A DNA stretch of 64,000 nt from an uncultured Ignavibacteria bacterium (GCA_937974175.1 CALJIG010000027.1:1-64000); one strand, 5' to 3'. Shown: positions 44,290 to 53,019, counted from the first letter of the stretch. Notes: generated from the sequence alone by a model not told the origin. Numbers and translations are program-made.

Positions 44290-45600
44290 TTATTTAACCA
44301 GTATCATTTTTTTTGTTTGAGTGAATTCGTTTCCTGTCTTCAGAGTATAAAAATAAACTCCTGCCGGAATTTCAGCTGCATCAAATTTTATCTTATGTTC
44401 ACCGGGCTTTACCATTCCGTCAATAAGTGTTTTTACTTCTTTTCCCAACATATCATAAATTACTAAGCTAACATTCTTGGGTTTATCTAAATTGAATGAT
44501 ATAATTGTTTCCGGATTGAATGGATTCGGGTAGTTCTGTTTTAATTCTATAGAAGCAGGTAGACCTGTATTTGTATTTTGTATTCCTACTAATTCGGAAT
44601 TATATCTTAATATGGCAGCATGCTGCCCGACTGCTACACCGTGTCTTTTATTTGAAAAAACTACATCCTGAATCGATTCAAGGTCATGTGTTGTATAAAC
44701 ATTCCATCTGTCTCCGCCGTCTAAGCTGAAAAGAAACTTTTGTCCAAGCCCCAGTGCAATCCATCCTTCGGCAGATGTTCGGAATGAAATTCCTAACCCG
44801 ATACCGAATTGTTCAAAAGCACTATATGACCAGTTAAGCCCTGCATTAGTAGTTCTTACAAGACTGGCGCCGTATTCATTATCCCCGCCGACAGCAATAA
44901 AATTCTGGTTATCAAAAAAATGAATTGCATAAAGCGGTTCAGGCGCAACACCTTCCGAAGACCAGTTCAGTCCGCCGTTAGTTGTTCGCCATATAACTCC
45001 TGCAAGATCCATAAACCCGCCGCAGGCAATACCGAACTGAGTGCCTATCGTCTTAATATTTTTTATGGGGAAACCGTAAACTAAATTAGTTGAGTCAAGA
45101 TGGTCTTTCTTCCAGTTAACACCGCCGTCAGTAGTGCGTACAATTCCTATTGGATGACCTAATAAAAATCCAAACTGATTATTTATAAAAGAAACTTTGC
45201 TGTAAAAAATATTCGTATCAATTTTATAATCTGCATCCCATATCTGTCCGCCGTTTGTTGTTTTTAAAATTATTGAGCCGAAAAAATTAGGATTAATAGA
45301 ACCGTATTCCCATGCGATTGCATAGCCGGTATTGACATCAACAAAATTAATATCGACTATATTATTTTGAATGCCTGTGTTCTGAGTTATCCAGTTTACA
45401 CCTGCATTTGAGCTGTAAAATATTTTACCTGAATCTGCAGCAATATAGAATTTTAAACTATCGGAATTTGTAACTTTGTTCAAAGTCATATCGGCAGGAA
45501 ATGGGAGAGCGGATTTAATCCAGTACTCCTGAGCAAATAAATTGCCCGTACTCAAAAAAATAATAAGTAGGAAAAATAAGATGTACTTTCTTTTATTCAA
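44290..45600 (-). CDS. Exported YCF48/BNR beta-propeller with T9SS sorting domain (copy 2)
   Basis: A 436-aa paralogue of the preceding entry with the same blade order, the same E-Y-G-A-S motif between blades and the same C-terminal sorting domain (L-K-Q-N-Y-P-N-P-F-N-P-E-T, ending M-I-L-V-K). The signal peptide covers about 1-23. The pair lies 37 bp apart and probably arose by tandem duplication. The region upstream of this copy is special: it holds the 22-bp inverted-repeat site shared with the metal ABC operon and an array of 98-bp repeats, so its expression is probably regulated. Confidence 0.9.
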   Translation of the reverse strand: MNKRKYILFFLLIIFLSTGNLFAQEYWIKSALPFPADMTLNKVTNSDSLKFYIAADSGKIFYSSNAGVNWITQNTGIQNNIVDINFVDVNTGYAIAWEYGSINPNFFGSIILKTTNGGQIWDADYKIDTNIFYSKVSFINNQFGFLLGHPIGIVRTTDGGVNWKKDHLDSTNLVYGFPIKNIKTIGTQFGIACGGFMDLAGVIWRTTNGGLNWSSEGVAPEPLYAIHFFDNQNFIAVGGDNEYGASLVRTTNAGLNWSYSAFEQFGIGLGISFRTSAEGWIALGLGQKFLFSLDGGDRWNVYTTHDLESIQDVVFSNKRHGVAVGQHAAILRYNSELVGIQNTNTGLPASIELKQNYPNPFNPETIISFNLDKPKNVSLVIYDMLGKEVKTLIDGMVKPGEHKIKFDAAEIPAGVYFYTLKTGNEFTQTKKMILVK

Positions 45601-45673
45601 AAATCAGGCGCTCCTTCTTTTCCAATTTATAACACTGTCCATTAAAAAATAATTCATTTTTTAATCACATAGT

Positions 45674-45695
45674 TACCTATACCTACATATAGGGA
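45674..45695 (-). promoter_or_regulatory. 22-bp inverted-repeat operator candidate (second copy)
   Basis: Read on the minus strand this is TCCCTATATGTAGG followed by TATAGGTA. It is 20/22 identical to the site at 2878-2899 and lies 73 bp upstream of the propeller gene start in the same relative orientation. The arms are TCCCTAT and ATAGGTA, with one mismatch compared with the first site. Confidence 0.55.
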
Positions 45696-45845
45696 AGAAA
45701 TACTTTTTTTAAAATTTTCTTATATGTATTTTATATTAGGTTCTTTTGTGTGGAATTTTGTTACAGCCTAAATTAATTCAATAAAAAACTTAATTATTTT
45801 GCAGAAAACCTCTCTGTAAGATATTGATTACAAAATAATTAAAAT

Positions 45846-46106
45846 AAAATGTTACAATAATGTTACTATCTAATGCATGGCCTTAAAGCGAAATGTTACA
45901 ATAATGTTACAGTCAGACGATAGTTTGGAGTAAAGTTATTTCGCAGAAAGATTAAGAATAAAACATTAATTATTAATCATTAAAAGGAAAATGTTACAAT
46001 AATGTTACAGTGAGCCTATAGTTTGGAGTGAAGTTGTTTCGCAGAAAGATTAAGAATAAAACATTAATTATTAATCATTAAGAGCAAAATGTCACAATAA
46101 TGTTAC
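45846..46106. repeat. 98-bp direct repeats with TGTTACA-type motifs
   Basis: A 20-bp box (AAATGTTACAATAATGTTAC) occurs at 45847, 45891, 45989 and 46087 (the last with one change). The last three are exactly 98 bp apart, and the two 98-bp units between them are nearly identical (shared TAGTTTGGAGT, TCGCAGAAAGATTAAGAATA and ATTAATTATTAATCATTAA). The box itself holds two TGTTAC words 11 bp apart, one helical turn. The array ends 3 bp before the stop of the formate-dehydrogenase-like gene and occupies the far upstream region of the propeller gene. The remainder of 45601-46109 holds no gene. Confidence 0.85.
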
Positions 46107-46109
46107 TAT

Positions 46110-48386
46110 CTATTTCTGCTTAGAGATTTTAATTATTATGCTTTTTGATACAGGTGTATTGCTTTTTCGTGCAGTTTCTGTGTAAGGTATAATGGGGTTT
46201 GCTTCAGGGAAGTACGTAGCTACGCAGCGTTCTTTAATATCATACTCTACAATTTTAAAATTTTCAACCATACGTTCTTTATCATAATAAGTGGCTAGGT
46301 TTACAGTATCATTATGTTTTAGTCCGGCCTTTTTAATATCAGCCTTATTCATCAATATAACTCTGCGCCCGTTTAATATTCCGCGGTAGCGGTCATCAAG
46401 TCCGTAGATAGTTGTATTGAACTGGTCATGGCTTCGAATCGTCATCATAAGATATTCGTCATCAGCTAATTCCAAAGTTGGAATTTCACTAGTGGTGAAC
46501 ATAGCCTTTCCGGATAAAGTATTAAAGTTACCGTCACGTGCAGAGTTCGGAAGATAAAAGCCGCCGTTATTTCTTACGCGTTTATTATAGTTATCAAATC
46601 CCGGAATTACTTTTTCTATTTCATCGCGTATGTTATCGTAATGCTCCAGCATTTTATCCCAATTAACTTTTGAGCGGCTGTTAAGAGTTGCCTTTGCAAG
46701 ACGGCAGACAATTTCCGGTTCACTCAATAATTTTACTGACGGAGGTTTTAATGTTCCCCTTGACTGATGAACAATACCCATTGAGTTCTCCACTGAAACA
46801 AATTGTTCTTTGTTATTTTTAATATCTAAGTCAGTTCTTCCCAGACAGGGTAGAATAAGAGACTCTTCTCCTGTGAAAAAATGTGTGCGGTTCAGTTTAG
46901 TTGCAACGCTTACTGTAAGCTCACAGTTCTCAAGTGCTTCACCTGTATAATTAGTATCCGGAGTAGCAGATAAAAAATTTCCTCCCATTGCAAAAAAAAC
47001 TTTCGCTTTACCTGTATGCATTGCAGTCATAGATTCCACTGTATCAAGACCGTAATCAAAGGGAGCATTTAAATCGTAAACTTCATTTAGTTTATCAATA
47101 AATTCATGTTTAGGTTTTTCATAAATTCCCATAGTCCTGTCGCCTTGTACATTGCTGTGCCCGCGCACAGGGCATGCGCCGGCTCCGGGTTTACCAATGC
47201 TTCCCTTAAGAAGCAACAGATTTACTATTTCAGAAATATTATCAACTGCATTTTTATGCTGCGTAAGTCCCATAGCCCAGCAGTAAATAATTCTTTCTGA
47301 TTTAATAATTAATTCAACTGCCTGCCGGATTTCTCCTATGGAAATGCCGCAGTTTTCAGATAGCGAATTTAAATCCTGCTGCTTTAAATCTTTTATAAAA
47401 TTTTCAAATCCATCTGTATTGTTCTTTATAAAATCTAAATCAAAAATTTTACCGGGAGCTTTTTCTTCTTCCTGGAATAGTAAAAACATTATTGCTTTCA
47501 GCAGAGGAACATCGCCGTTAATTCTTACTTGTAAATATAAATCGGTCAGCTTGGAGGCAATTCCGAAAACACCTTTTACACTTTGCGGATCATCGAAGCC
47601 GATGAGTCCTGCTTCTTTAAGAGGATTGATTGAAATAATTTTTGCGCCGTTTGCTTTGGCTTTTTGCAATGCTTTCATCATTCGCGGATGGTTTGTCCCC
47701 GGGTTTTGTCCTGCTATAATAATTAAATCTGTATTATAAAAATCTTCAAGTTTAACAGTGCCTTTGCCGACACCGATGGTTTCTGTCAGCGCAACACCGC
47801 TGGACTCATGGCACATATTCGAGCAGTCAGGAAGATTATTTGTACCATATTCTCTTGCAAAAAGCTGATATAAAAAAGCAGCTTCATTGCTTGTTCTGCC
47901 TGACGTATAAAAAATTGTTTCATTGGGAGAAGAGAGTGAACTTAACTTATTGCCAATGATTGTAAATGCAGTATCCCATGATATTTCTTCGTAATTATCA
48001 CTGCCTGATTTTTTGTAAACGGGCTGAGCAATACGTCCGAGTTTCCCTAGATAGAACTCGTCTTTTTCTTTAAGCTCAGATATTTTATTGTTCTTAAAAA
48101 AATTTAGGGTTACTATTTTTGAGGTGGCTTCTTCAGCAATTGCCTTTGCACCGTTCTCACAATATTCACCGAGTGAAGAGCGCTCTGTATCTGCATCAGG
48201 CCATGCGCATCCGGGACAATCGGGGCCGTTGAACTGATTAAGCTGAAACATAACCTTACTTGCACGGAACGGACTCATTTCCTTGAGTAAATGCTTTGTA
48301 GCAGAAACTACGGAAGGCACGCCGCCTGCCTTAGTTTTAGGCTCAGTAATTTTATGTTCTTTATTATTAGTTTTCTTAGATTTCAT
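46110..48386 (-). CDS. Molybdopterin oxidoreductase, FdhF/YdeP family
   Basis: A 758-aa molybdopterin enzyme of the formate-dehydrogenase-like YdeP branch. The N-terminus has the family block P-F-R-A-S-K-V-M-F-Q-L-N-Q-F-N-G-P-D-C-P-G-C-A-W-P-D, with cysteines 57, 60 and 76 as possible iron-sulfur ligands. N-M-C-H-E-S-S-G-V-A-L gives the candidate Mo/W-ligand Cys. G-Q-N-P-G-T-N-H-P-R-M and the C-terminal molydopterin-binding domain (T-I-R-S-H-D-Q-F-N-T-T-I-Y-G-L-D-D-R-Y-R-G) complete it. It lacks a signal peptide, so it is cytoplasmic. In E. coli YdeP is tied to acid resistance; the substrate is unproven. It overlaps fdhD by 11 bp. Confidence 0.92.
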   Translation of the reverse strand: MKSKKTNNKEHKITEPKTKAGGVPSVVSATKHLLKEMSPFRASKVMFQLNQFNGPDCPGCAWPDADTERSSLGEYCENGAKAIAEEATSKIVTLNFFKNNKISELKEKDEFYLGKLGRIAQPVYKKSGSDNYEEISWDTAFTIIGNKLSSLSSPNETIFYTSGRTSNEAAFLYQLFAREYGTNNLPDCSNMCHESSGVALTETIGVGKGTVKLEDFYNTDLIIIAGQNPGTNHPRMMKALQKAKANGAKIISINPLKEAGLIGFDDPQSVKGVFGIASKLTDLYLQVRINGDVPLLKAIMFLLFQEEEKAPGKIFDLDFIKNNTDGFENFIKDLKQQDLNSLSENCGISIGEIRQAVELIIKSERIIYCWAMGLTQHKNAVDNISEIVNLLLLKGSIGKPGAGACPVRGHSNVQGDRTMGIYEKPKHEFIDKLNEVYDLNAPFDYGLDTVESMTAMHTGKAKVFFAMGGNFLSATPDTNYTGEALENCELTVSVATKLNRTHFFTGEESLILPCLGRTDLDIKNNKEQFVSVENSMGIVHQSRGTLKPPSVKLLSEPEIVCRLAKATLNSRSKVNWDKMLEHYDNIRDEIEKVIPGFDNYNKRVRNNGGFYLPNSARDGNFNTLSGKAMFTTSEIPTLELADDEYLMMTIRSHDQFNTTIYGLDDRYRGILNGRRVILMNKADIKKAGLKHNDTVNLATYYDKERMVENFKIVEYDIKERCVATYFPEANPIIPYTETARKSNTPVSKSIIIKISKQK

Positions 48387-49194
48387 TAAGCTTAATTCGT
48401 TCGTGATAAGTGTAAATATTGAATCTATTATCTCTTAAAAATCCTATGAGAGTGATATTGTTTTCCTTCGCTAAATCAATTGCCAGACTCGAAGGCGCAC
48501 CGACTGCGCATACAACCGGAATGCCATTCATCATAGCTTTTTGTATAAGCTCAAAACTTGCGCGTCCGCTAAGAAGTAAAATATTATTTGCAAGAGGTAT
48601 CAGATTATTTTGTAATGCATAACCCGCAAGTTTATCTAAAGCATTATGTCTGCCGACATCTTCTTTTAGGGCAATGAAGTTTCCGTTGAAATCGAATAAA
48701 CCGCTTGCATGAATCCCTCCGGTAGAATCAAATATACTTTGATGCTTTCGTAGTGTATCAGGTAAACTTAGAATAATATTTTTTGAAATAATGCTGCTTA
48801 ATATTTCAACTTTATACTGTGAATTTGTTCTCACTGAATCAATTGAGCTTTTACCGCAGATGCCGCAGCTTGACGTCATGTAAAAATTTCTGTCGGATGA
48901 TTTGAGATTTAGCTCTGCATTTTCATTAATATGAACTGTAACTGTATTCATGCCGGCGGAGAATGACTGAATAGAGTTGTAATTTCTTATAATTCCTTCG
49001 GTGAATAAAAATCCTGTTGCAAGCTCTTCATCATTGCCGGGAGTTCTCATAGTTATGGAAATGATTTTTCTCTCACCACCGTGAGTGATTGAAATTTCAA
49101 GCGGCTCTTCTATAGCAGTATTATCTTCTGCTTCCTTAGTTATTTCGTTCTGAACTTTTAATATTTTATATCTTCCGTTACTCATCTTTATCAA
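48376..49194 (-). CDS. fdhD: FdhD, formate dehydrogenase sulfur-carrier/chaperone
   Basis: FdhD passes sulfur to the molybdenum cofactor of formate dehydrogenase-type enzymes. The 272-aa sequence has M-R-T-P-G-N-D-E-E-L-A-T-G-F-L-F-T-E-G-I-I, the catalytic Cys pair in S-S-C-G-I-C-G-K and T-G-G-I-H-A-S-G-L-F. E-D-V-G-R-H-N-A-L-D-K and S-G-R-A-S-F-E-L-I-Q-K complete the family blocks. It overlaps the oxidoreductase downstream and mobA upstream (17 bp), a compact operon in which it presumably matures the adjacent enzyme. Confidence 0.96.
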   Translation of the reverse strand: MIKMSNGRYKILKVQNEITKEAEDNTAIEEPLEISITHGGERKIISITMRTPGNDEELATGFLFTEGIIRNYNSIQSFSAGMNTVTVHINENAELNLKSSDRNFYMTSSCGICGKSSIDSVRTNSQYKVEILSSIISKNIILSLPDTLRKHQSIFDSTGGIHASGLFDFNGNFIALKEDVGRHNALDKLAGYALQNNLIPLANNILLLSGRASFELIQKAMMNGIPVVCAVGAPSSLAIDLAKENNITLIGFLRDNRFNIYTYHERIKLNEI

Positions 49195-49717
49195 TTAGTT
49201 CTTTATGCAATGGAATAAATTTACAGTCATGTTCTTTAAGAAATTTTATAATGGAATATTTTCCTGAGTTATATTTCTCAAGTAAAATCTTATTCGATTT
49301 GTTTTCAAAAATAACTATAGAAGGCTCCGGGAAATTGTTTGATGTAAAACACGTTGCGAATTTATTTATATCTCTTTCATTAATCAGTGTGTGAATTAAT
49401 GCTTCATCAATATTAATTAAATCACAATAAATAGTAATGAAATTTTCATTGGGGAATTGTTTTATAGCGGAAATTAATCCGGTGAGCGGTCCCTGATTTT
49501 CACTGCTGTCATCGTCGTAAATGATATCATAGTTCCCATTTGGAAGCTCTGTCTGTTTTTTATTTCGTGAGATTAAAATTTTATCTGTGAAAGGTGTGAG
49601 TAAGTCAGATAAGAAAAAAATGTGAGGTTTGCCATTGTAGTCTACCAATGCTTTATCTTTTCCCATTCTTTCACTTTTACCGCCGGCGAGAATGAGGGCT
49701 GTTATTTGCCTCTTCAT
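49178..49717 (-). CDS. mobA: Molybdenum cofactor guanylyltransferase
   Basis: A 179-aa nucleotidyltransferase with the MobA loop L-I-L-A-G-G-K-S-E-R-M-G-K-D-K-A-L (about 9-25), the Lys that binds the guanine nucleotide, D-D-D-S-S-E-N-Q-G-P-L-T-G-L and the metal-site Asp in I-T-I-Y-C-D. It converts molybdopterin to the guanine dinucleotide form needed by the formate-dehydrogenase-like enzyme two genes downstream. It is the first gene of the operon. An AGGAGG-like stretch upstream (near 49740) lies too far from the ATG to set the start. Confidence 0.92.
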   Translation of the reverse strand: MKRQITALILAGGKSERMGKDKALVDYNGKPHIFFLSDLLTPFTDKILISRNKKQTELPNGNYDIIYDDDSSENQGPLTGLISAIKQFPNENFITIYCDLINIDEALIHTLINERDINKFATCFTSNNFPEPSIVIFENKSNKILLEKYNSGKYSIIKFLKEHDCKFIPLHKELIDKDE

Positions 49718-49776
49718 ATAATGTAAAATACGGAATTAAAAGGAGGAGTAAAAACTTTACAAATTTATATTGTAGT

Positions 49777-50172
49777 TTAATAAATATATGTTAATGTCCA
49801 AAGAGCGATAGACTCACCAATATAATTACCGCTGCCTTGATTAGAAAGTATCTGTCCTGACAACACTCCTATACTGGTTGTATCACGGTATATTTGTCCG
49901 TTTAGAATGCCGCTGTTTAGGACATTGCCTTTTACATCCACGTTAATTGAACTTCCGGAAAAATTTAGTGACATCGGGGAATTAAAGCTGCCATCATTGT
50001 TTACGGTAAGCGTGCCTCCACCGGATGCTCCGGTTGTAAATGTAAATCTGTAAGTACCTGTAAAGGGTGTGTGAGATGAAGTTGAATTTGTTAAGTCGTT
50101 TTCTTTAGCGCAGCTGTATAAAAATACCGTGCTTAAGAACAGAAAGAATATTCGATAGAAAACTATATTCAT
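49777..50172 (-). CDS. Small lipoprotein, paralogue of 50174-50584
   Basis: A 131-aa lipoprotein with lipobox L-Y-S-C at about 18-21. The beta-rich body contains F-T-G-T-Y-R-F-T-F-T-T, V-N-N-D-G-S-F, G-Q-I-Y-R-D-T-T-S-I-G-V-L-S-G-Q-I and a terminal aromatic strand. It shares this layout with the neighbouring lipoprotein. Probably attached to the outer or inner membrane. Function unknown. The genes are 1 bp apart. Confidence 0.8.
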   Translation of the reverse strand: MNIVFYRIFFLFLSTVFLYSCAKENDLTNSTSSHTPFTGTYRFTFTTGASGGGTLTVNNDGSFNSPMSLNFSGSSINVDVKGNVLNSGILNGQIYRDTTSIGVLSGQILSNQGSGNYIGESIALWTLTYIY

Positions 50173-50173
50173 A

Positions 50174-50584
50174 TTAATTACTCCCAGCCATTGAATAGCT
50201 GCCCTGAAGAGAATAGCCGCTATCGTTTAATGAAAAATCTCCGTAGCCTATCTGACCTGAAAGAGAGCCAATTTCATACTGCGCTCTATAAATTTTCCCG
50301 GCTAAGTTACCATTCTCGTCTACAACTCCTGTGATAATTACCGGAAAAACCTCAGTACCTACTGACGAGCGAAGCTGAATGAAAAAACTGAAACTACCTC
50401 TGTTATTTATGACTACATCTTTTTGTCCCGTAAGTTCACTTGTTATTGAAAATATATAGTTGCCTTCATATGGATTATTTATCTCGGCAATAATAACATC
50501 GCCGATTTCCTTTTCACATCCATAAAAAATAATTACAGGTACTGTTAGTAATACTATTGTTAAATATTTTAGCGTACGAATCAT
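50174..50584 (-). CDS. Small lipoprotein, paralogue of 49777-50172
   Basis: A 136-aa lipoprotein with lipobox F-Y-G-C at about 20-23. The body repeats the neighbour's plan: Y-E-G-N-Y-I-F-S-I-T, V-I-N-N-R-G-S-F, G-V-V-D-E-N-G-N-L-A-G-K-I-Y-R and I-G-S-L-S-G-Q-I. The G-L/K-I-Y-R and L-S-G-Q-I blocks recur in surface lipoproteins of this phylum. It follows the outer-membrane protein gene by 5 bp, in the same operon. Function unknown. Confidence 0.8.
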   Translation of the reverse strand: MIRTLKYLTIVLLTVPVIIFYGCEKEIGDVIIAEINNPYEGNYIFSITSELTGQKDVVINNRGSFSFFIQLRSSVGTEVFPVIITGVVDENGNLAGKIYRAQYEIGSLSGQIGYGDFSLNDSGYSLQGSYSMAGSN

Positions 50585-50589
50585 GATAG

Positions 50590-51282
50590 TTAAAACTGGA
50601 CTCCGGTTGTAATGTGGAGATTATCTCTATACTCGACTATTCTATAGCTCGAAACATTAAAGTCTACCTTCTGATAACTGTAAGCTGCGTCAAAAACAAG
50701 GTCTATATTATTTTTAATATTAAATCTTACTCCTGTTCCTGTCTGAAAATAAATCCCTTTACCCTTTTCATCGGAAACAGAATAGCCCAGATCAATATAA
50801 AAATAAGGTTTAATTTTTTGAAAAAGGAAAGTAAACTTTGCATCTATAAACACCGGAACTGTATATCCCGAAGCATATTTAATGTATGAGCCGCCTATAC
50901 CGAACGAAAGCTCGTTAACCTGGTATGAAAATACATTGGAGAAAGTCACATTGTTCTTATAATCGGAAATGTTTCTAACTAAACCGACTTTTGTAATGTT
51001 TGTAAACTTTTTTGTGGCGTAATATATTGAATCACGCTTCGGCCTGTTTAAATAATCATCACGGTTGAAATTTTCTTTTTCTATACGTTCAACAACAGAC
51101 ATAGAAAAACTTAAATCTTTACCGTTTCTATCTGTAATTTTTACCGTGCTTCCGGGAATTAACTCAGTAATAACTCCCATAATTCTTGTACCATCTTTAA
51201 AATATATAACGTCCAAAGGAATATCCTGTGAATACACCTTTACAACTGCCAGCAAGAGAATAATAAAAAGAATTTTTTTCAT
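50590..51282 (-). CDS. Predicted outer-membrane protein (230 aa)
   Basis: A signal peptide (about 1-18) is followed by a small beta-domain (Y-F-K-D-G-T-R-I-M-G-V-I-T-E-L-I-P-G-S-T-V-K-I type, an LSm-like pattern common in Bacteroidota exported proteins). An outer-membrane barrel (about 95-230) ends in an aromatic-rich strand G-V-Q-F. It is downstream of the aldehyde dehydrogenase in the same direction. The ligand is unknown. Confidence 0.78.
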   Translation of the reverse strand: MKKILFIILLLAVVKVYSQDIPLDVIYFKDGTRIMGVITELIPGSTVKITDRNGKDLSFSMSVVERIEKENFNRDDYLNRPKRDSIYYATKKFTNITKVGLVRNISDYKNNVTFSNVFSYQVNELSFGIGGSYIKYASGYTVPVFIDAKFTFLFQKIKPYFYIDLGYSVSDEKGKGIYFQTGTGVRFNIKNNIDLVFDAAYSYQKVDFNVSSYRIVEYRDNLHITTGVQF

Positions 51283-51302
51283 TTATTTTAGAGAAGGAAA
51301 TA

Positions 51303-52805
51303 TTATAAAGTGACATAAGCATCCAATCCGTGCTTACCGCCTTCGCGTCCGAATCCGCTTTCTTTGTATCCGCCGAAAGGAGATGCAGGATTAAATTTAT
51401 TGAATGTATTTGCCCATACAACACCGGCTCTTAATTTGCTTAATACATTAAATACTTTTGAGCCTTTATCTGTCCATACGCCTGCTGATAAACCGTAGAA
51501 AGTATTGTTTGCTTTTTCTATTGCTTCTGCGGGAGTTCTGAAAGTTAATATTGATAGCACGGGTCCAAAGATTTCTTCATTTGCAATCCTGTTTGACTGA
51601 GCAACATCAGTGAAGAATGTCGGCTTGAACCAATATCCTTTCGAAGGAAGTGTACACTCAGGCTGATACATTGTTGCGCCTTCTTCAATTCCCGAAGCAA
51701 CCATTTCGTTAATTCTGTCTAACTGCATTCTTGAATTTATTGCGCCTATATCAGTATTCTTATCAAGCGGGTCACCGACTCTTAAGTTTTTCATTCTGTG
51801 TTTCAGTTTTTTAATCACAATATCTTTAATGCTTTCCTGTACAAGAAGTCTTGAGCCTGCGCAGCATACATGTCCCTGATTAAAATAAATTCCGTTTATA
51901 ATTCCTTCTATAGCAGCATCAATTGGCGCATCTTCAAAAATTATATTTGCTGCTTTACCGCCTAATTCCAATGTAAGTTTTTTATCTGTACCGGCAATAG
52001 ATTTCATTATTATCTTTCCGACTTCAGTAGAGCCTGTGAATGCAATCTTCTTTACCTTCGGATTATTTACCATCCATGCGCCTGTTTCACCTGCACCTGA
52101 AATAATATTTACTACACCGTCCGGTACGCCTGCTTCCTGAATAACTTCAGCAAGCTTATATAATGTAAGAGGAGTTGTCTCTGCAGATTTAATTACAACC
52201 GTATTTCCGCATGCAAGTGCCGGAGCGATTTTCCATGCAGCCATTAATAATGGGAAATTCCACGGAATGATTTGCGCTACTACTCCGATTGGTTTCGGGT
52301 TTTGTCCCGGGAAAGCATACTTCAATTTATCTGCCCATCCGGCATAATAAAAGAAGTGTGCGATAGCTAAAGGAATATCAACAGATTTCGATTCACGAAT
52401 CGGCTTACCACCGTCGAGAGATTCTATTACTGCAAACTCTCTTGCCTTCTCCTGTAAAATTCTTGCAATTCTGAAAATATATTTTGCGCGTTCCTTGCCT
52501 GAAATTTTACTCCACTCTCCATTGAAAGCCTTTTCGGCAGCGTTGATAGCTTTATCAACATCTTTTTTTTCGGCGGAGGCAACTTTAGCAATAACTTCCT
52601 CAGTTGCCGGGTTTATTGTATTAAAATATTTTGCCGTCTTCTGCCATTTGCCGTCTATGAAAAGATCATATTTCGGTTTCAGTTTTATGTGGGAAGGATC
52701 TTCGATTGATTTGGAATAGTTCCATTTAGGCGTAATGTTGCTGCCCTTTACAGTAATCTCTTTGCCTTGAACTTTCTTAGTCTTAGCGGGTAGTTTTGAA
52801 CTCAT
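51303..52805 (-). CDS. NAD-dependent aldehyde dehydrogenase
   Basis: A 500-aa aldehyde dehydrogenase with all core motifs: I-I-P-W-N-F-P-L-L-M-A-A-W-K, the NAD loop F-T-G-S-T-E-V-G, the general base Glu in L-E-L-G-G-K-A-A-N-I and the catalytic Cys in N-Q-G-H-V-C-C-A-G. E-E-I-F-G-P-V and F-N-P-A-S-P-F-G-G-Y-K-E-S-G-F-G-R-E-G-G close the protein. A charged extension of about 40 residues precedes the domain. In the order deoC, 52-aa protein, this gene, the natural substrate would be acetaldehyde released by deoxyribose-phosphate aldolase; this is inferred from gene order. Confidence 0.94.
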   Translation of the reverse strand: MSSKLPAKTKKVQGKEITVKGSNITPKWNYSKSIEDPSHIKLKPKYDLFIDGKWQKTAKYFNTINPATEEVIAKVASAEKKDVDKAINAAEKAFNGEWSKISGKERAKYIFRIARILQEKAREFAVIESLDGGKPIRESKSVDIPLAIAHFFYYAGWADKLKYAFPGQNPKPIGVVAQIIPWNFPLLMAAWKIAPALACGNTVVIKSAETTPLTLYKLAEVIQEAGVPDGVVNIISGAGETGAWMVNNPKVKKIAFTGSTEVGKIIMKSIAGTDKKLTLELGGKAANIIFEDAPIDAAIEGIINGIYFNQGHVCCAGSRLLVQESIKDIVIKKLKHRMKNLRVGDPLDKNTDIGAINSRMQLDRINEMVASGIEEGATMYQPECTLPSKGYWFKPTFFTDVAQSNRIANEEIFGPVLSILTFRTPAEAIEKANNTFYGLSAGVWTDKGSKVFNVLSKLRAGVVWANTFNKFNPASPFGGYKESGFGREGGKHGLDAYVTL

Positions 52806-52842
52806 TTTCTGATTTTAAATTCTTTTTATTCTTTATAATAAC

Positions 52843-53001
52843 TTACTCTACAGATTTTCCTTCGGACTCAACAAACTTTTTAATCGCTTCTATGTTTGCC
52901 AATATCATTTTTGCCTTTCCCAAGCCGAATGAGAATGGAAATTTTTCTCCGGGATTTAAACAAATTAAGGCGTTTCCTTTGTACTCTGTTAGTTCTGGCA
53001 T
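52843..53001 (-). CDS. Small protein between deoC and aldehyde dehydrogenase (52 aa)
   Basis: A short frame with an ATG start. The protein reads M-P-E-L-T-E-Y-K-G-N-A, then L-I-C-L-N-P-G-E-K-F-P-F-S-F-G-L-G-K-A-K-M-I, then a helical end L-A-N-I-E-A-I-K-K-F-V-E-S. It has normal codon use, fills the gap exactly (18 bp after deoC, 37 bp before the dehydrogenase) and is in the same direction. It has no signal peptide. I do not know the family; position suggests a role with the aldolase/dehydrogenase pair. It is easily missed because of its length. Confidence 0.75.
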   Translation of the reverse strand: MPELTEYKGNALICLNPGEKFPFSFGLGKAKMILANIEAIKKFVESEGKSVE

Positions 53002-53019
53002 TGTAGTATAATTTAATTT

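Noticed and set aside
45846..46106. 98-bp repeats as a possible replication origin (iterons).
   Set aside because: There are no replication initiator genes or DnaA-box clusters nearby; the position upstream of a regulated gene is a simpler reading.
52796..53011. A plus-strand frame between the aldehyde dehydrogenase and deoC genes.
   Set aside because: It is the antisense shadow of the 52-aa minus-strand gene, whose composition and position are more gene-like.
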